Made by a program: the position numbers and the translations under genes | Shown here: in pieces, positions 40,779 through 49,202 of the stretch | Layout: each line of letters begins with the position of its first letter | Numbering within the stretch: position 1 is the first letter of the stretch | The notes under the pieces: model-generated | Databases searched by the model: none | What the model saw: the letters and a program-made list of their open reading frames with translations, nothing else | Told to the model about the DNA's origin: nothing | Source of the DNA: Candidatus Izemoplasma sp. | Lineage (GTDB): Bacteria > Bacillota_I > Bacilli_A > Izemoplasmatales > Izemoplasmataceae | DNA length: 64,000 nt | Reading direction: 5' to 3' | Assembly (NCBI GenBank): GCA_007132465.1 | Contig: SLOP01000009.1 | Span: 28,838-92,837, forward strand

Positions 40779-41495
40779 TTACCCTGTCTCATGATCTGCC
40801 TCGGGTGTGGTTTGTCGCACCACAAGCAGCGTGGCATAGACGAGGTTAAACACGACAAAAATAAACAGTGAGAATGCCAATGGCCAAAGCACACCAAACG
40901 GCGCAAACAATGGCGCGATTTCATCTGGAAGGGCACGCAAAAACAAGTGATTGGCGTCAATTAGATAGTTTAAGGGAAACATGATGGCTGCCCAAACCGT
41001 TAACACGAAGCTAGATTGAAGCACGTCGCGGTAGGTCAACTGAAAACGCCAAACCCACTGCATGTACAAACACCCTAACAAAAAAAGACCGTGGTTCCCA
41101 AAATAATGCAAATACCGGAAGTGCGGGAAGCGATACGCCACGTCCGCCACGCCATATGACATGATGGCGCCAGTGATCGCCCAAGGAAACACAATCGCAA
41201 ACACACGTCGCCGCCGCGTCAAAAGCAACACGCACGTCAAATACAGACTCATCGCACAAAGACCACATGGTAGCAGCGTTGCATCAAACCCGACTGTACG
41301 GATAGACCAGACGTAAAACGTCCACTCCATACCAAGCATCAACACCACCGCCGTCATGCGTATCCATCGATCAATCGCTGGCGAAATTTGCCGGCGACAC
41401 ATGAACAGTGTCATCGCGACCGCGATGAGCACAACCACGGCAATCAGATGATGAAAAGAAAACGGCGAAAAGCCGACCAACCGCGAATCAAACAC
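40779..41495 (-). CDS. YwaF/TIGR02206-type membrane protein
   Basis: Integral membrane protein of 238 residues with about seven helices. Landmarks of the YwaF family are FSFHHLIAV at the N-terminus, the repeated aromatic helices, MEWTFYVWSI, LLPCGLCAMSLYL, HYFGNHGLFLLGCLYM and MFPLNYLIDANHLFL. Function is unknown. The start is GTG 41495 (VFDSRLVGF), two to eight bases after GGGGGTGAGG; the longer frame begins above the -10 TATAAT at 41523-41528. Confidence 0.8.
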   Translation of the reverse strand: MFDSRLVGFSPFSFHHLIAVVVLIAVAMTLFMCRRQISPAIDRWIRMTAVVLMLGMEWTFYVWSIRTVGFDATLLPCGLCAMSLYLTCVLLLTRRRRVFAIVFPWAITGAIMSYGVADVAYRFPHFRYLHYFGNHGLFLLGCLYMQWVWRFQLTYRDVLQSSFVLTVWAAIMFPLNYLIDANHLFLRALPDEIAPLFAPFGVLWPLAFSLFIFVVFNLVYATLLVVRQTTPEADHETG

Positions 41496-41522
41496 ACCCT
41501 CACCCCCACTTCTGATGACCTC

Positions 41523-41561
41523 ATTATACTCAGCAAACGGTCGTGCACCTAGCACGACCGT
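41523..41561 (-). promoter_or_regulatory. -10 element preceded by a 10-bp inverted repeat
   Basis: Minus strand TATAAT (41528-41523) serves the YwaF-like gene. Just upstream, 41537-41561 is a perfect 10-bp inverted repeat, ACGGTCGTGC with a 5-base loop, where the -35 should be. It could be a weak terminator of the upstream gene (only TTT follows) or an operator. Confidence 0.5.
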
Positions 41562-41590
41562 GAACCCTTGGCTTCAATTGACCCTAACCC

Positions 41591-42634
41591 TTATTTGGAA
41601 AGTGCCTCAAGCACTCGCGGTTTCACCTTGGAGGCAAACAACCGAATGGTTCGCAACACATCGCTGTGTGGCATGGGACCAACCGGCACGTGAAGCGCAA
41701 AACGATCGATGCCGAGGTGCTCAACGAGGCGCACAAGCTTCTTGGCCACCACCTCGGGTGAACCGACAAAGAGCGCGCCCTCAGGCGACACGGCCTGATC
41801 GTAGGTGGCTTTGGTGTAAGGGCCCCATCCGCGTTCGCGGCCGATGGTGGTCATCGCCGGTTCAATCGAGGGGAAGTAATCCTTCACCGCTTGTTCATGA
41901 TTCTCATCAATGTATCCGTGCGCATGCACGCTGATGGACATTTGTTCGGGCGAATACCCTTGGGCAAGGTAGCGTTTTTTATATCGTTCAACCAGCGGTT
42001 TACACTGTAGAGGATTGCCGCCGATGATTGCTAAAAACAACGGCAAACCCCGTCTGGCGGCACGATCAACCGACGCGGGCGTGCCACCGACAGCGACGCT
42101 AATGGGGAGCTGGTACTTGGTTCGTGGATACACCCCGCGCTGATCAATGCTCGGACGATGTGTGCCACGGTGAGACACCACCGTGTTGTCGCGGGCGTTA
42201 ATCAACAGATCAAGTTTTTCTTCAAACAGGGCGTCATAATGGTCGAGTTCATAGCCAAAGAGTGGAAACGATTCAATGAAGGAGCCGCGGCCAGCCATGA
42301 TTTCAGCCCGTCCTTTAGACAGCGCGTTCAGCGTTGCAAACTGTTGGTAAACACGAATCGGATCGTCGCTTGAGAGCACGCTGACGGCACTGGATAAGGT
42401 GATTGCCGTGGTTTGTGTGGCTGCTGCTGCGAGCACCATGGCGGGTGCTGATACGGCAAAATCTTGACGATGGTGTTCTCCAACACCAAAAAAATCAAGG
42501 CCGAGTGAGTCAGCCAACACAATCTCATCGACGACCTGTCGAATGCGTTCGCCGTGATCGATGGTGCGACCGCTTTGAGGGTCAGGCATCGTTTCTGCAA
42601 ACGTGGTGATGCCAAACTGCAGACGTGGTTTCAC
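41591..42634 (-). CDS. LLM-class (luciferase-like) flavin-dependent oxidoreductase
   Basis: TIM-barrel flavoenzyme of 347 residues. Typical features are the N-terminal QFGITTFAE, LADSLGLDFFGVGEHH, DPIRVYQQFATLNALSKGRAEIMAGRGSFIESFPLFG, QLPISVAVGGTPASVDRAARRGLPLFLAI and VGSPEVVAKKLVRLVE. Substrate is unknown; the group includes FMN-dependent monooxygenases. The start is GTG 42634 with AGGAGTGAT upstream, because the upstream ATG in frame overlaps the -10 (42654-42659). Confidence 0.9.
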   Translation of the reverse strand: MKPRLQFGITTFAETMPDPQSGRTIDHGERIRQVVDEIVLADSLGLDFFGVGEHHRQDFAVSAPAMVLAAAATQTTAITLSSAVSVLSSDDPIRVYQQFATLNALSKGRAEIMAGRGSFIESFPLFGYELDHYDALFEEKLDLLINARDNTVVSHRGTHRPSIDQRGVYPRTKYQLPISVAVGGTPASVDRAARRGLPLFLAIIGGNPLQCKPLVERYKKRYLAQGYSPEQMSISVHAHGYIDENHEQAVKDYFPSIEPAMTTIGRERGWGPYTKATYDQAVSPEGALFVGSPEVVAKKLVRLVEHLGIDRFALHVPVGPMPHSDVLRTIRLFASKVKPRVLEALSK

Positions 42635-42653
42635 GGTATCACTCCTCTCCTTC

Positions 42654-42659
42654 ATTATA
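42654..42659 (-). promoter_or_regulatory. -10 element of the LLM oxidoreductase gene
   Basis: TATAAT on the minus strand, 20 bases before the GTG start; no strong -35. Confidence 0.45.
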
Positions 42660-42671
42660 TACAACACGGAA

Positions 42672-42693
42672 GAAAAAAAGCCCCGAAGGGCTT
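42672..42693 (-). terminator. Rho-independent terminator of the aldo/keto reductase operon
   Basis: Minus strand AAGCCC-TTCG-GGGCTT followed by seven Ts, overlapping the stop codon. Confidence 0.9.
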
Positions 42694-43846
42694 AAGATTT
42701 GTCCGCTTTAACGCGGTCATAGGCTTCGCGGATGGCCTGCATGCGCTCGGGGATGTCAATCGATTGAGGACACAGCGGCACGCACACACCACAATCGACG
42801 CATGCGTTCGCGCTTTTTTTGCCCAAGCCTTCATATCGGCCGACAAACATCGCGTCGAATTTGGACAACAAGTACTCATTGTACACCGAGAACGTGCCCG
42901 GGATGTCGACACCTTCAGGGCATGGCATGCAGTAATCGCATTGGGTGCAAGGGATGGTGCTGTTGGCCAAAAAAACTTTCAACGCCTCGTTTAGCACGTC
43001 CTGTTCGGTGTCTGAAAGCGGTGTGAAATCGCTTAACGTGTCGCAGTTGTCTTCGACGTGTTCCATCGTCGTCATGCCGCTTAACACCAAGAGCGTGTTG
43101 TCTAGCCCAGCAGCGTACCGCATTGCCCATGAGGCGATTGAACGGTTGGGCGCATGGGCTTGTAAGATGGCGCGTGATGACTCACAAAGCGTTGCCAACG
43201 TGCCGCCACGTACCGGTTCCATTACCATGCAAGGAATCTTTTTCTCTTTGACCAGTTCGTACTGGCGGCGGGCGTCTTGAAACGTCCAATCGAGGTAGTT
43301 GATTTGCAACAGCACGAAATCCCAAGGGTGATCGTGCAGTATCGTCTCGAGCACATCGGGGGTATCGTGAAAGGAAAACCCGAGGTGCTTAATCTTGCCC
43401 TCGGCTTTCATTCGCCACAGGAAATCCATGACGCCGGGTAGTTTGTATTGTTCATACCCGCTTTGATTGAGCGCGTGGCATAAATAATAATCAAAATAAT
43501 CGACTTGGCATTTGCTGAGTTGTTCGTGAAAGATGCGCTCGGCATCGTCAACCGATTCGAGCTTCCACCCCGGCATTTTCGAGGCAAGGAAAAATGCATC
43601 ACGGGGGTACTTTTTAAGGGCGTTGCCGATAAACGTCTCCGATTGGCCTCCGTGGTATGGGTAAGCGGTGTCGAAATAGGTAACCCCCCGGGCATAGGCG
43701 GCGTCGATAAGCTTTTCCGATGCCGCTTCGTCGATGTCGGGTTTGTCGGGGTCGAGTCGGGGAAAACGCATGCAGCCAAACCCCAATAACGACGGGTTTG
43801 TATCAATGCCTTTAAAACGCACGGGTTTCACGTCAACGCGTTTCAT
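42692..43846 (-). CDS. Aldo/keto reductase with C-terminal 4Fe-4S ferredoxin-type domain
   Basis: Cytosolic oxidoreductase of 384 residues. The N-terminal AKR barrel shows LGFGCMRFPRL, GVTYFDTAYPYHGGQSE (catalytic Asp and Tyr), FLASKMPGW (Lys) and YYLCHALN (His). The C-terminal 90 residues carry CTQCDYCMPCPEGVDIP and CVDCGVCVPLCPQSIDIP, two Cys clusters for Fe-S centres. This architecture is common in anaerobic Firmicutes. The start is ATG 43846, following AAGGAGGG, and overlaps the end of the gene upstream by 14 bases. Confidence 0.92.
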   Translation of the reverse strand: MKRVDVKPVRFKGIDTNPSLLGFGCMRFPRLDPDKPDIDEAASEKLIDAAYARGVTYFDTAYPYHGGQSETFIGNALKKYPRDAFFLASKMPGWKLESVDDAERIFHEQLSKCQVDYFDYYLCHALNQSGYEQYKLPGVMDFLWRMKAEGKIKHLGFSFHDTPDVLETILHDHPWDFVLLQINYLDWTFQDARRQYELVKEKKIPCMVMEPVRGGTLATLCESSRAILQAHAPNRSIASWAMRYAAGLDNTLLVLSGMTTMEHVEDNCDTLSDFTPLSDTEQDVLNEALKVFLANSTIPCTQCDYCMPCPEGVDIPGTFSVYNEYLLSKFDAMFVGRYEGLGKKSANACVDCGVCVPLCPQSIDIPERMQAIREAYDRVKADKS

Positions 43847-44405
43847 GGTGATGCCCTCCTTCAGCGTGATAACCAAGCAGCTTGTCTGCTTCTTTCACGC
43901 TCAACACCCGATAATGCGGGTGGTAGCATTCACGGTAAGTTTTGCTGTGGCTAACCGGTCTGAACTCTCCCGATAGATAACTTTCAATAGCGTTTTTGAC
44001 CTCATCACGGGGCATGTCGATGGCGCCTTCATCAATCATCGCAAGCAAGGTGTTCAACTGGCAGACGAAACGCGAAGTCGTTTGATCGGTGATGCCTTCA
44101 GACACATCCATTGAGCGGCGAAACGCGGCAGCGAACGCCTCAGGTGTGGTTTTCTTATCGCGCACGACGCGTAACGACACGCGCACGAACCCATGACCAA
44201 TCGCCTCCACTTCCGGTGTGACGTCGGATGGGTGAAAGGCCTCAAGCTCGTTAATGATGTAGGTAATCAAGGTGGCTTCATCGGGCCTGGCGTTCATGTG
44301 CTTAGGGCCGAAACTGTTCTGGTAAAAAAGCTTGATGAAGTCATCAATCCGCATGTCAGGGTAACGCGTAGCGTGGGTTTCAATGAGCGTTTTGGTCGTA
44401 ATCAT
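43833..44405 (-). CDS. Conserved-looking protein of unknown function
   Basis: Cytosolic protein of 190 residues that I do not recognise. It opens MITTKTLIETHATRYPDMRIDDFIKLFYQNSFGPKHM; the YP-M--DD--KL-YQ--FG--H pattern looks like a real conserved motif. It has no membrane segment and ends in a His-rich tail (GGHHHE). The start ATG 44405 is preceded by GGAGGGGT. It overlaps the aldo/keto reductase by 14 bases, so the two are probably co-translated and functionally linked. Confidence 0.7.
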   Translation of the reverse strand: MITTKTLIETHATRYPDMRIDDFIKLFYQNSFGPKHMNARPDEATLITYIINELEAFHPSDVTPEVEAIGHGFVRVSLRVVRDKKTTPEAFAAAFRRSMDVSEGITDQTTSRFVCQLNTLLAMIDEGAIDMPRDEVKNAIESYLSGEFRPVSHSKTYRECYHPHYRVLSVKEADKLLGYHAEGGHHHETR

Positions 44406-44479
44406 AGGGACCCCTCCTCGGTGGCTCTTCGCTTTTATTTTATCATAAGCACCACACGATAAACAGGTGCTTGTACAAT

Positions 44480-44505
44480 AAAAAACCGACCAGATTCGGT
44501 CGGTT
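44480..44505 (-). terminator. Rho-independent terminator of the metallopeptidase-like gene
   Basis: Minus strand AACCGACC-GAATCT-GGTCGGTT then a T run, six bases after the stop codon. Confidence 0.9.
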
Positions 44506-44509
44506 GTGA

Positions 44510-45571
44510 TTATGGTTTGCGTGGCACATAAATCGCTCTGATATCCATTGTATCACCCACTTCAATGACGCTCGGACCGTAAATATAGCGAGTGTCATCG
44601 CCCTCGGTGTACGCAAAGATGTGGTTGACATGGACATAGTGTCCCCGTTTCACGGTGTTAAACGGATCAAAGCCGGCCAACTGGAACGCGCCTTGCTGGC
44701 AGTGATGCGGCTTGTTGAGGACGTCGTCGATGCGCGCTTGGGCGTCCGCATTCGCATCCTGTACCAGCGCGTTGATGCTCGCGTTTGGTTTTACAGGACA
44801 TTCTTGAGGCTCTGCAACGTCAAATATCACCGCGTAAAGCGGGCGTGTTTCGCCTGCTAAATCATGCTTGAACGGCACGTCGAGGGCGTCGGCGACCCAG
44901 GCCATGGCGGCACCGATGTCGTAGTGATTGTGACGCGCGGGCCATAACCGATCGATGTGACGTAACCTTGAGCTTGCTTCGCGACGTTGCGCGCGGGCCT
45001 CGCTTGCGCTCAGCATCTCAAGGGCACGCCATTCAACATATTGCGCAAGCCCTTCATGGGTTTCGATGCCGGCTTCATAGGCAAAGGCTTGCGGATGAAG
45101 CGCTTGGCGATGCGCTCGCATTCGACCAAAACGCATGAACGCCTCAACATCAGGGGCATCAAGCAACGCCGCTAACGCTTGGTTTTCTTGGTGTTTTCGT
45201 GTTAGGTTGTCGGCATTGGGCTCAAGGGCCAACGCTTTCCATTCATGTGGTGCTCGGGTGTCGTTGCACGCCGTTTGATACGCATGAAACATCTCGTGAA
45301 CGATGCTAGCGCTCAAGGCATCGATGTCCCTCGCTTCGCTACGTTTGTCGAGGTACCAAATGGCGATGGTTTCGCCTTCATGTGCCAACGCGGTATTGCC
45401 GTAAAAATGCGCCGGTTTACCCATCAGTTGTCCGTCAACGCATGCGCGTTTGTCGTCGTACAAGGCAAAACGCGTCGGCCTGAAACCTGGCCATAAGGCA
45501 GAAAAATCAAGCCGGTGAATTCGCGCTTGAATCGTGTGATGAAAATGTTGTACCGTCTCGGTACGTTTCAT
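44510..45571 (-). CDS. HExxH metallopeptidase-like protein
   Basis: Protein of 353 residues without signal peptide or membrane helix. The zinc-peptidase motif HEMFH is at residues 92-96 (SIVHEMFHAYQ). A third ligand is likely the Glu of THEGLAQYVEW about 90 residues later, so the gluzincin layout is complete. The rest is not recognised. The start is ATG 45571 after GAGGA; the longer frame overlaps the regulator gene. The HTH gene ends 16 bases upstream, so the two form a regulator-peptidase pair. Confidence 0.75.
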   Translation of the reverse strand: MKRTETVQHFHHTIQARIHRLDFSALWPGFRPTRFALYDDKRACVDGQLMGKPAHFYGNTALAHEGETIAIWYLDKRSEARDIDALSASIVHEMFHAYQTACNDTRAPHEWKALALEPNADNLTRKHQENQALAALLDAPDVEAFMRFGRMRAHRQALHPQAFAYEAGIETHEGLAQYVEWRALEMLSASEARAQRREASSRLRHIDRLWPARHNHYDIGAAMAWVADALDVPFKHDLAGETRPLYAVIFDVAEPQECPVKPNASINALVQDANADAQARIDDVLNKPHHCQQGAFQLAGFDPFNTVKRGHYVHVNHIFAYTEGDDTRYIYGPSVIEVGDTMDIRAIYVPRKP

Positions 45572-45587
45572 AACATGTCCTCGTTTG

Positions 45588-46040
45588 TCAGTCTTGGTTG
45601 AAGCGTTTGAGCAGATCGGCGAACGTGCCGATGTGTTCAAGTTCTCCAACGACAGTGACGCGCACGGCATCCCGAGAGGGGATGATGCGCGTTTGCATGC
45701 CGTCATGGGTCTTACAGATGGTGTCAACAGTGTTTTTGACGGCGTGCATCGTGCGGGGGCTCGCGTCGTTTACATCGACGATAAGGCACGCGTGAATCGG
45801 CGCATCGCCATCATGGTCACCACGCACAAAGCGATGAATGTTATCGCCGGTTTTGGCGACGACATCATGGTCAAAATCACGGCGCACAAACATCGCATCA
45901 ATGTCTTCTTTACTGAAGCGCCAGGCCCCCCCTAGTTTCGTTCCTTTAAGTTTTCCGTCTCGTAAATAACGACGGACGGTGCGCTCTGAAAGGCCGCTCA
46001 TATCGACTACGTCGCGCACAGTAAAACGGTTCTCTTTCAT
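45588..46040 (-). CDS. Helix-turn-helix regulator (excisionase/MerR-like N-terminal domain)
   Basis: Cytosolic DNA-binding protein of 150 residues. The first 55 residues form an excisionase-like HTH: FTVRDVVDMSGLSERTVRRYLRDGKLKGTKLGGAWRFSKEDIDAMF. Residues 75-150 form a second alpha/beta domain with no motif I recognise, possibly a ligand or oligomerisation domain. ATG 46040 follows GAAGGGG. Direct repeats upstream (46073-46109) straddle the probable promoter and suggest autoregulation. Confidence 0.85.
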   Translation of the reverse strand: MKENRFTVRDVVDMSGLSERTVRRYLRDGKLKGTKLGGAWRFSKEDIDAMFVRRDFDHDVVAKTGDNIHRFVRGDHDGDAPIHACLIVDVNDASPRTMHAVKNTVDTICKTHDGMQTRIIPSRDAVRVTVVGELEHIGTFADLLKRFNQD

Positions 46041-46066
46041 GGTTTTCCCCTTCCTTCTCTAGGTTA

Positions 46067-46109
46067 TCATTCATGTCATGGTGTGTCAATGAGTACATGT
46101 TATGTCATG
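46067..46109 (-). promoter_or_regulatory. Promoter with direct-repeat operator candidates, HTH-peptidase operon
   Basis: Minus strand TTGACA (46089-46084) is a consensus -35; the best -10, TAACCT, follows after 17 bases (46066-46061) and is weak. ATGTCATG occurs at 46073-46080 and again at 46102-46109 on the plus strand, one copy in the spacer and one upstream of the -35. Confidence 0.5.
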
Positions 46110-46113
46110 TTAC

Positions 46114-46144
46114 AAAAAAGGAACGCATCTGGTAGGATGCGTTC
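46114..46144 (-). terminator. Rho-independent terminator of the S41-like lipoprotein gene
   Basis: Minus strand GAACGCATC-CTACCA-GATGCGTTC followed by CTTTTTT. Confidence 0.9.
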
Positions 46145-46155
46145 TTTGCAGGCGG

Positions 46156-48456
46156 TTATTCTTCCTCCATATCAGCTCGAATCTCGTTAATTAGGTTTCG
46201 GATATGTCCTCGACCGCCAAACCGATTGAACTCGAGGATGTAATCCGGCTCGATGCCAAATTCGGTGCTTTCAAAGTCGCTGTTGGTTGAGATGTTGGTG
46301 GAGCTCATGATGACCATCGCGCCGGTGGGGTTGATGTTCACGCGAATCGAGGAGGCTCCCCCTTGACTGCGTTGACCAATCAAGGTCGCAAAGCCCATGT
46401 CTTTGGCGTGCGAAGCCATCATGTTGCCGGCGCTGTAGGTGACCGGCGATGTCAAAATATACCAGTTGAACTCGGTGCGGGCTTCCGTTTCTGAAATGTA
46501 CCATGTTGCGCTGCGCGCACCGTCGGCGGGGTTGATGCTATAAGATGCAATGGGGTCATCTGTCATGTAAGCAACCACTTGCCACATCGTGCCGACGATG
46601 CCACCGAGGTTAGCACCGATGTCGACAACGATGTCTTCAACCGTGCCCATGGCATCTATCTCATCCAAGACAGCCGCAAAGGCATCGGGCGTGCTATCAT
46701 CAAATCCATAGATGCGGATTCGGGCAATGCGGTTATCGTCATCGAGGTAATCGAGGTGAATCGGGTTGTTGAAAATCAACGCATCGTTGTATTCATTTGG
46801 ATCATAGTTGAAGTACATGCCATAGATGCTCGATGACGTCGTCGATTGAAGGTCGGATATGAGTTGATTGAGGCGCGGTTGTTCTATGTCGCTACTCGGG
46901 GTATGGCCGCGGCGATAAAATCCACTCATGTTAAAGCTGGTGTGCAAATCATCCAAACTGGCAATGAGGTCGTTGAGCACATCGTAGTTGGCGCTTCCTG
47001 GTTGTGTGAAAGCGTCAAACGACAGCTCGTCATAGAATGTTTCAATCCCGTAATCGTTCTTCATACCATAAAAATGATCAAAGCTGAAGACAGTGTAGTT
47101 GTATGAATCGACGAGCATTTGCGCAGGGATATCGGTGTTGTTTCTACTCGAATCAAGGATGGCACTTTGAACGTCGTCATCGCTGCGCTGGTAGGTGTCG
47201 AAACCATGTAACGCATCGCCGTTATAGTACACGTCGTACATGCTGCCAGAAAACCATAAATTGGCCAGATGAAACGGCAGCAAAAACTGGCCGTCTTCCT
47301 CAAAAATCTCAATGTGATACGCACTCAGGTTGAAATCATAGGCGTCCTCGGGGCCTTCATACATGGTGTCATACACTTCCAGTCCTTCCCCAAAATCTGT
47401 TTTCGTCGGCGCGCGGAACGCGCTAAAGAACAAGTATTCGCTAACGATGGCCGTGTTGTTTTCAAAGTCGAGTTCCATGTAAGCGTAAAATTCTTCATCG
47501 TCGTCGTCCTCTTCATCGGGTATGTGATGGTACTCAAGCAAGACCACCGAACCATCGATGGTGATGTCAATGTTCTCAAGAATGATGGCGCCTTCGGACA
47601 TGTCTTCTTCCGGCTCACCGGTGTCTTCGTCCCAGTAATAATCACCGGCATCCAATAACGCAAAGAAGGTCATCAAGTCAACGTAGGGCATGCCGCCTTT
47701 GTGGGTGTAATGTATGTCCACATCACGCGCTTCCACAGGCCATTCGTAGCCGTGGCTGATGAACGGTAACGAAACGGTTTCCACGACGCTCGCCGGATGG
47801 CGTTTGGCCACGACCGCTTCAAAGGTATACTCGCGCTCATCGTCGTCGCCATACGACATGGTGACGCTCATAGTGACGTTCACGTCTTCTCCGGTGTGCA
47901 ACGGTTGATTCACTATGCCATTCGGTGTGATGACATCAGGATTTGACGATTCCCATTCAGTGTCAAACACAATCGTCTGCCCACCGAGTGGAAGATGGCC
48001 CGTAATGGGCTCAGCAAACCATGATTCAATGGTTTCCCATATCAAATCAAGGGAGGCCACGGTAATCGACACCGTTTCTTCAAGGGTGTCGCCGTGGTGG
48101 ACCAGCGTGATGTCAAAATCGACAACCCACGATGTTTCATCGTACCCTGGACGATCGAGTACGGCTCCGCTATGATCAATGATGCTCGTGTCACTGCTTT
48201 GCCAGGTGATGGACGCACCGTAATACTCGGACGGAAAGTTCGCGTGATCTAACGCCGGTTTCAGGACATAGTCCGATTCTAACAACATTGCCATGATTTC
48301 ATCGGCATCATACACTGTTGGATCAGGGGTTGGTGTTGCCTCAGGGGTAGCTGTGGCGTCGGGCGTTTCTGTGACTTCAGGGTCATCATCACGGCCGCAC
48401 GCGGCAAGTGAAAATCCCAGAAGCATGAGCAGCAACAAAACCATCGTTTTCTTCAT
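46156..48456 (-). CDS. S41-peptidase-like lipoprotein with atrophied-Ig domains
   Basis: Surface lipoprotein of 766 residues. The start is ATG 48456, six bases after GGAGGAG. The signal peptide ends in the lipobox SLAAC, followed by a Thr/Pro/Glu-rich linker (PDATATPEATPTPDPT). Two atrophied-Ig-type segments (about 50-230) have the SSD-I-----V pattern. The C-terminal 300 residues fit peptidase S41: NRIARIRIYGFDDS, VEDIVVDIGANLGG, ILTSPVTYSAGNMMASHAKDMGFATLIGQRSQGG. TYSAGN holds the candidate Ser. The Lys of Ctp proteases is not evident in IGQRSQGG, so activity is uncertain and a tricorn-like or inactive form is possible. Confidence 0.82.
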   Translation of the reverse strand: MKKTMVLLLLMLLGFSLAACGRDDDPEVTETPDATATPEATPTPDPTVYDADEIMAMLLESDYVLKPALDHANFPSEYYGASITWQSSDTSIIDHSGAVLDRPGYDETSWVVDFDITLVHHGDTLEETVSITVASLDLIWETIESWFAEPITGHLPLGGQTIVFDTEWESSNPDVITPNGIVNQPLHTGEDVNVTMSVTMSYGDDDEREYTFEAVVAKRHPASVVETVSLPFISHGYEWPVEARDVDIHYTHKGGMPYVDLMTFFALLDAGDYYWDEDTGEPEEDMSEGAIILENIDITIDGSVVLLEYHHIPDEEDDDDEEFYAYMELDFENNTAIVSEYLFFSAFRAPTKTDFGEGLEVYDTMYEGPEDAYDFNLSAYHIEIFEEDGQFLLPFHLANLWFSGSMYDVYYNGDALHGFDTYQRSDDDVQSAILDSSRNNTDIPAQMLVDSYNYTVFSFDHFYGMKNDYGIETFYDELSFDAFTQPGSANYDVLNDLIASLDDLHTSFNMSGFYRRGHTPSSDIEQPRLNQLISDLQSTTSSSIYGMYFNYDPNEYNDALIFNNPIHLDYLDDDNRIARIRIYGFDDSTPDAFAAVLDEIDAMGTVEDIVVDIGANLGGIVGTMWQVVAYMTDDPIASYSINPADGARSATWYISETEARTEFNWYILTSPVTYSAGNMMASHAKDMGFATLIGQRSQGGASSIRVNINPTGAMVIMSSTNISTNSDFESTEFGIEPDYILEFNRFGGRGHIRNLINEIRADMEEE

Positions 48457-48503
48457 ATGCATCTCCTCCAAATTCAATGTTGACTTCGTTGTGGTATGAA
48501 ACA

Positions 48504-48509
48504 ATTATA
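48504..48509 (-). promoter_or_regulatory. -10 element of the S41-like lipoprotein gene
   Basis: Minus strand GCGGTATAAT with TATAAT at 48509-48504; TTCAAC stands 17 bases upstream as a weak -35. Confidence 0.55.
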
Positions 48510-48590
48510 CCGCAATTTCCCTTGGCGTTGAACCTATTAACCTCGATAAATAGAATTTCCTCACTTGCGGGTGTGATGTATAAAAACGCC

Positions 48591-49037
48591 TCAGGTTTGC
48601 TTGATGCGTTTACGCATAATGTAGAATCCTATCGCTTCATGGGTCTTGACAACCTTATACCCAAGGCTTTTATACAGGTTAATTGCCGGTGTATTATTCG
48701 TTTTCACACCCAGCTCAATGTCCTTAACCTCGCCGGCATGAGTCTTTTCAATCGTGCTCATCATTGCGCGGCCATGTCCTTGATGACGGTAAGGCTCATC
48801 GAGGATGATGCCGTGAATGTGTAATACCTCATCACGTCGCTCAATCCAATAAAAGCCCGTCATCACCTCATCTTGTTTGGCAACAAACACTTCACCCACC
48901 GAGCGAAACAAATTAGCAAACTCGTTTTCCTCGATGTCCAAGGTGGCCAACGTGGCGTCTAAATAATCGCGGGTGGCGTCCTTCATCATTGCGTAGGCGC
49001 GCACATAATCTTCCTCAGTAGCTTTCACATAATACAT
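48591..49037 (-). CDS. GNAT family N-acetyltransferase
   Basis: Acetyltransferase of 148 residues. The acetyl-CoA loop is LDEPYRHQGHGRAMM (about residues 92-106), followed by VKTNNTPAINLYKSLGYKVVKTH, typical of motif B. Substrate unknown. The start is ATG 49037 after AGGAGGAG; the longer frame is upstream of that site. Confidence 0.9.
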   Translation of the reverse strand: MYYVKATEEDYVRAYAMMKDATRDYLDATLATLDIEENEFANLFRSVGEVFVAKQDEVMTGFYWIERRDEVLHIHGIILDEPYRHQGHGRAMMSTIEKTHAGEVKDIELGVKTNNTPAINLYKSLGYKVVKTHEAIGFYIMRKRIKQT

Positions 49038-49141
49038 TGTCGTCTCTCCTCCTACCTCTTCTATTGACCATGCAGCATCGTGTATATTAAGGTCAACCAT
49101 CTGTCCTCATTATCATTCATTCACGAATGTGTCGCCAGGGA

Positions 49142-49171
49142 TTGCGTCGGTCTCCCGATGAATGGTATAAT
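49142..49171 (+). promoter_or_regulatory. Promoter of the amidase gene with extended -10
   Basis: TTGCGT (49142-49147), 18-base spacer, TATAAT (49166-49171) with TGG directly before it. Confidence 0.7.
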
Positions 49172-49202
49172 CAAAACACCTAACCATGAAAAGGGTGTTT
49201 TT

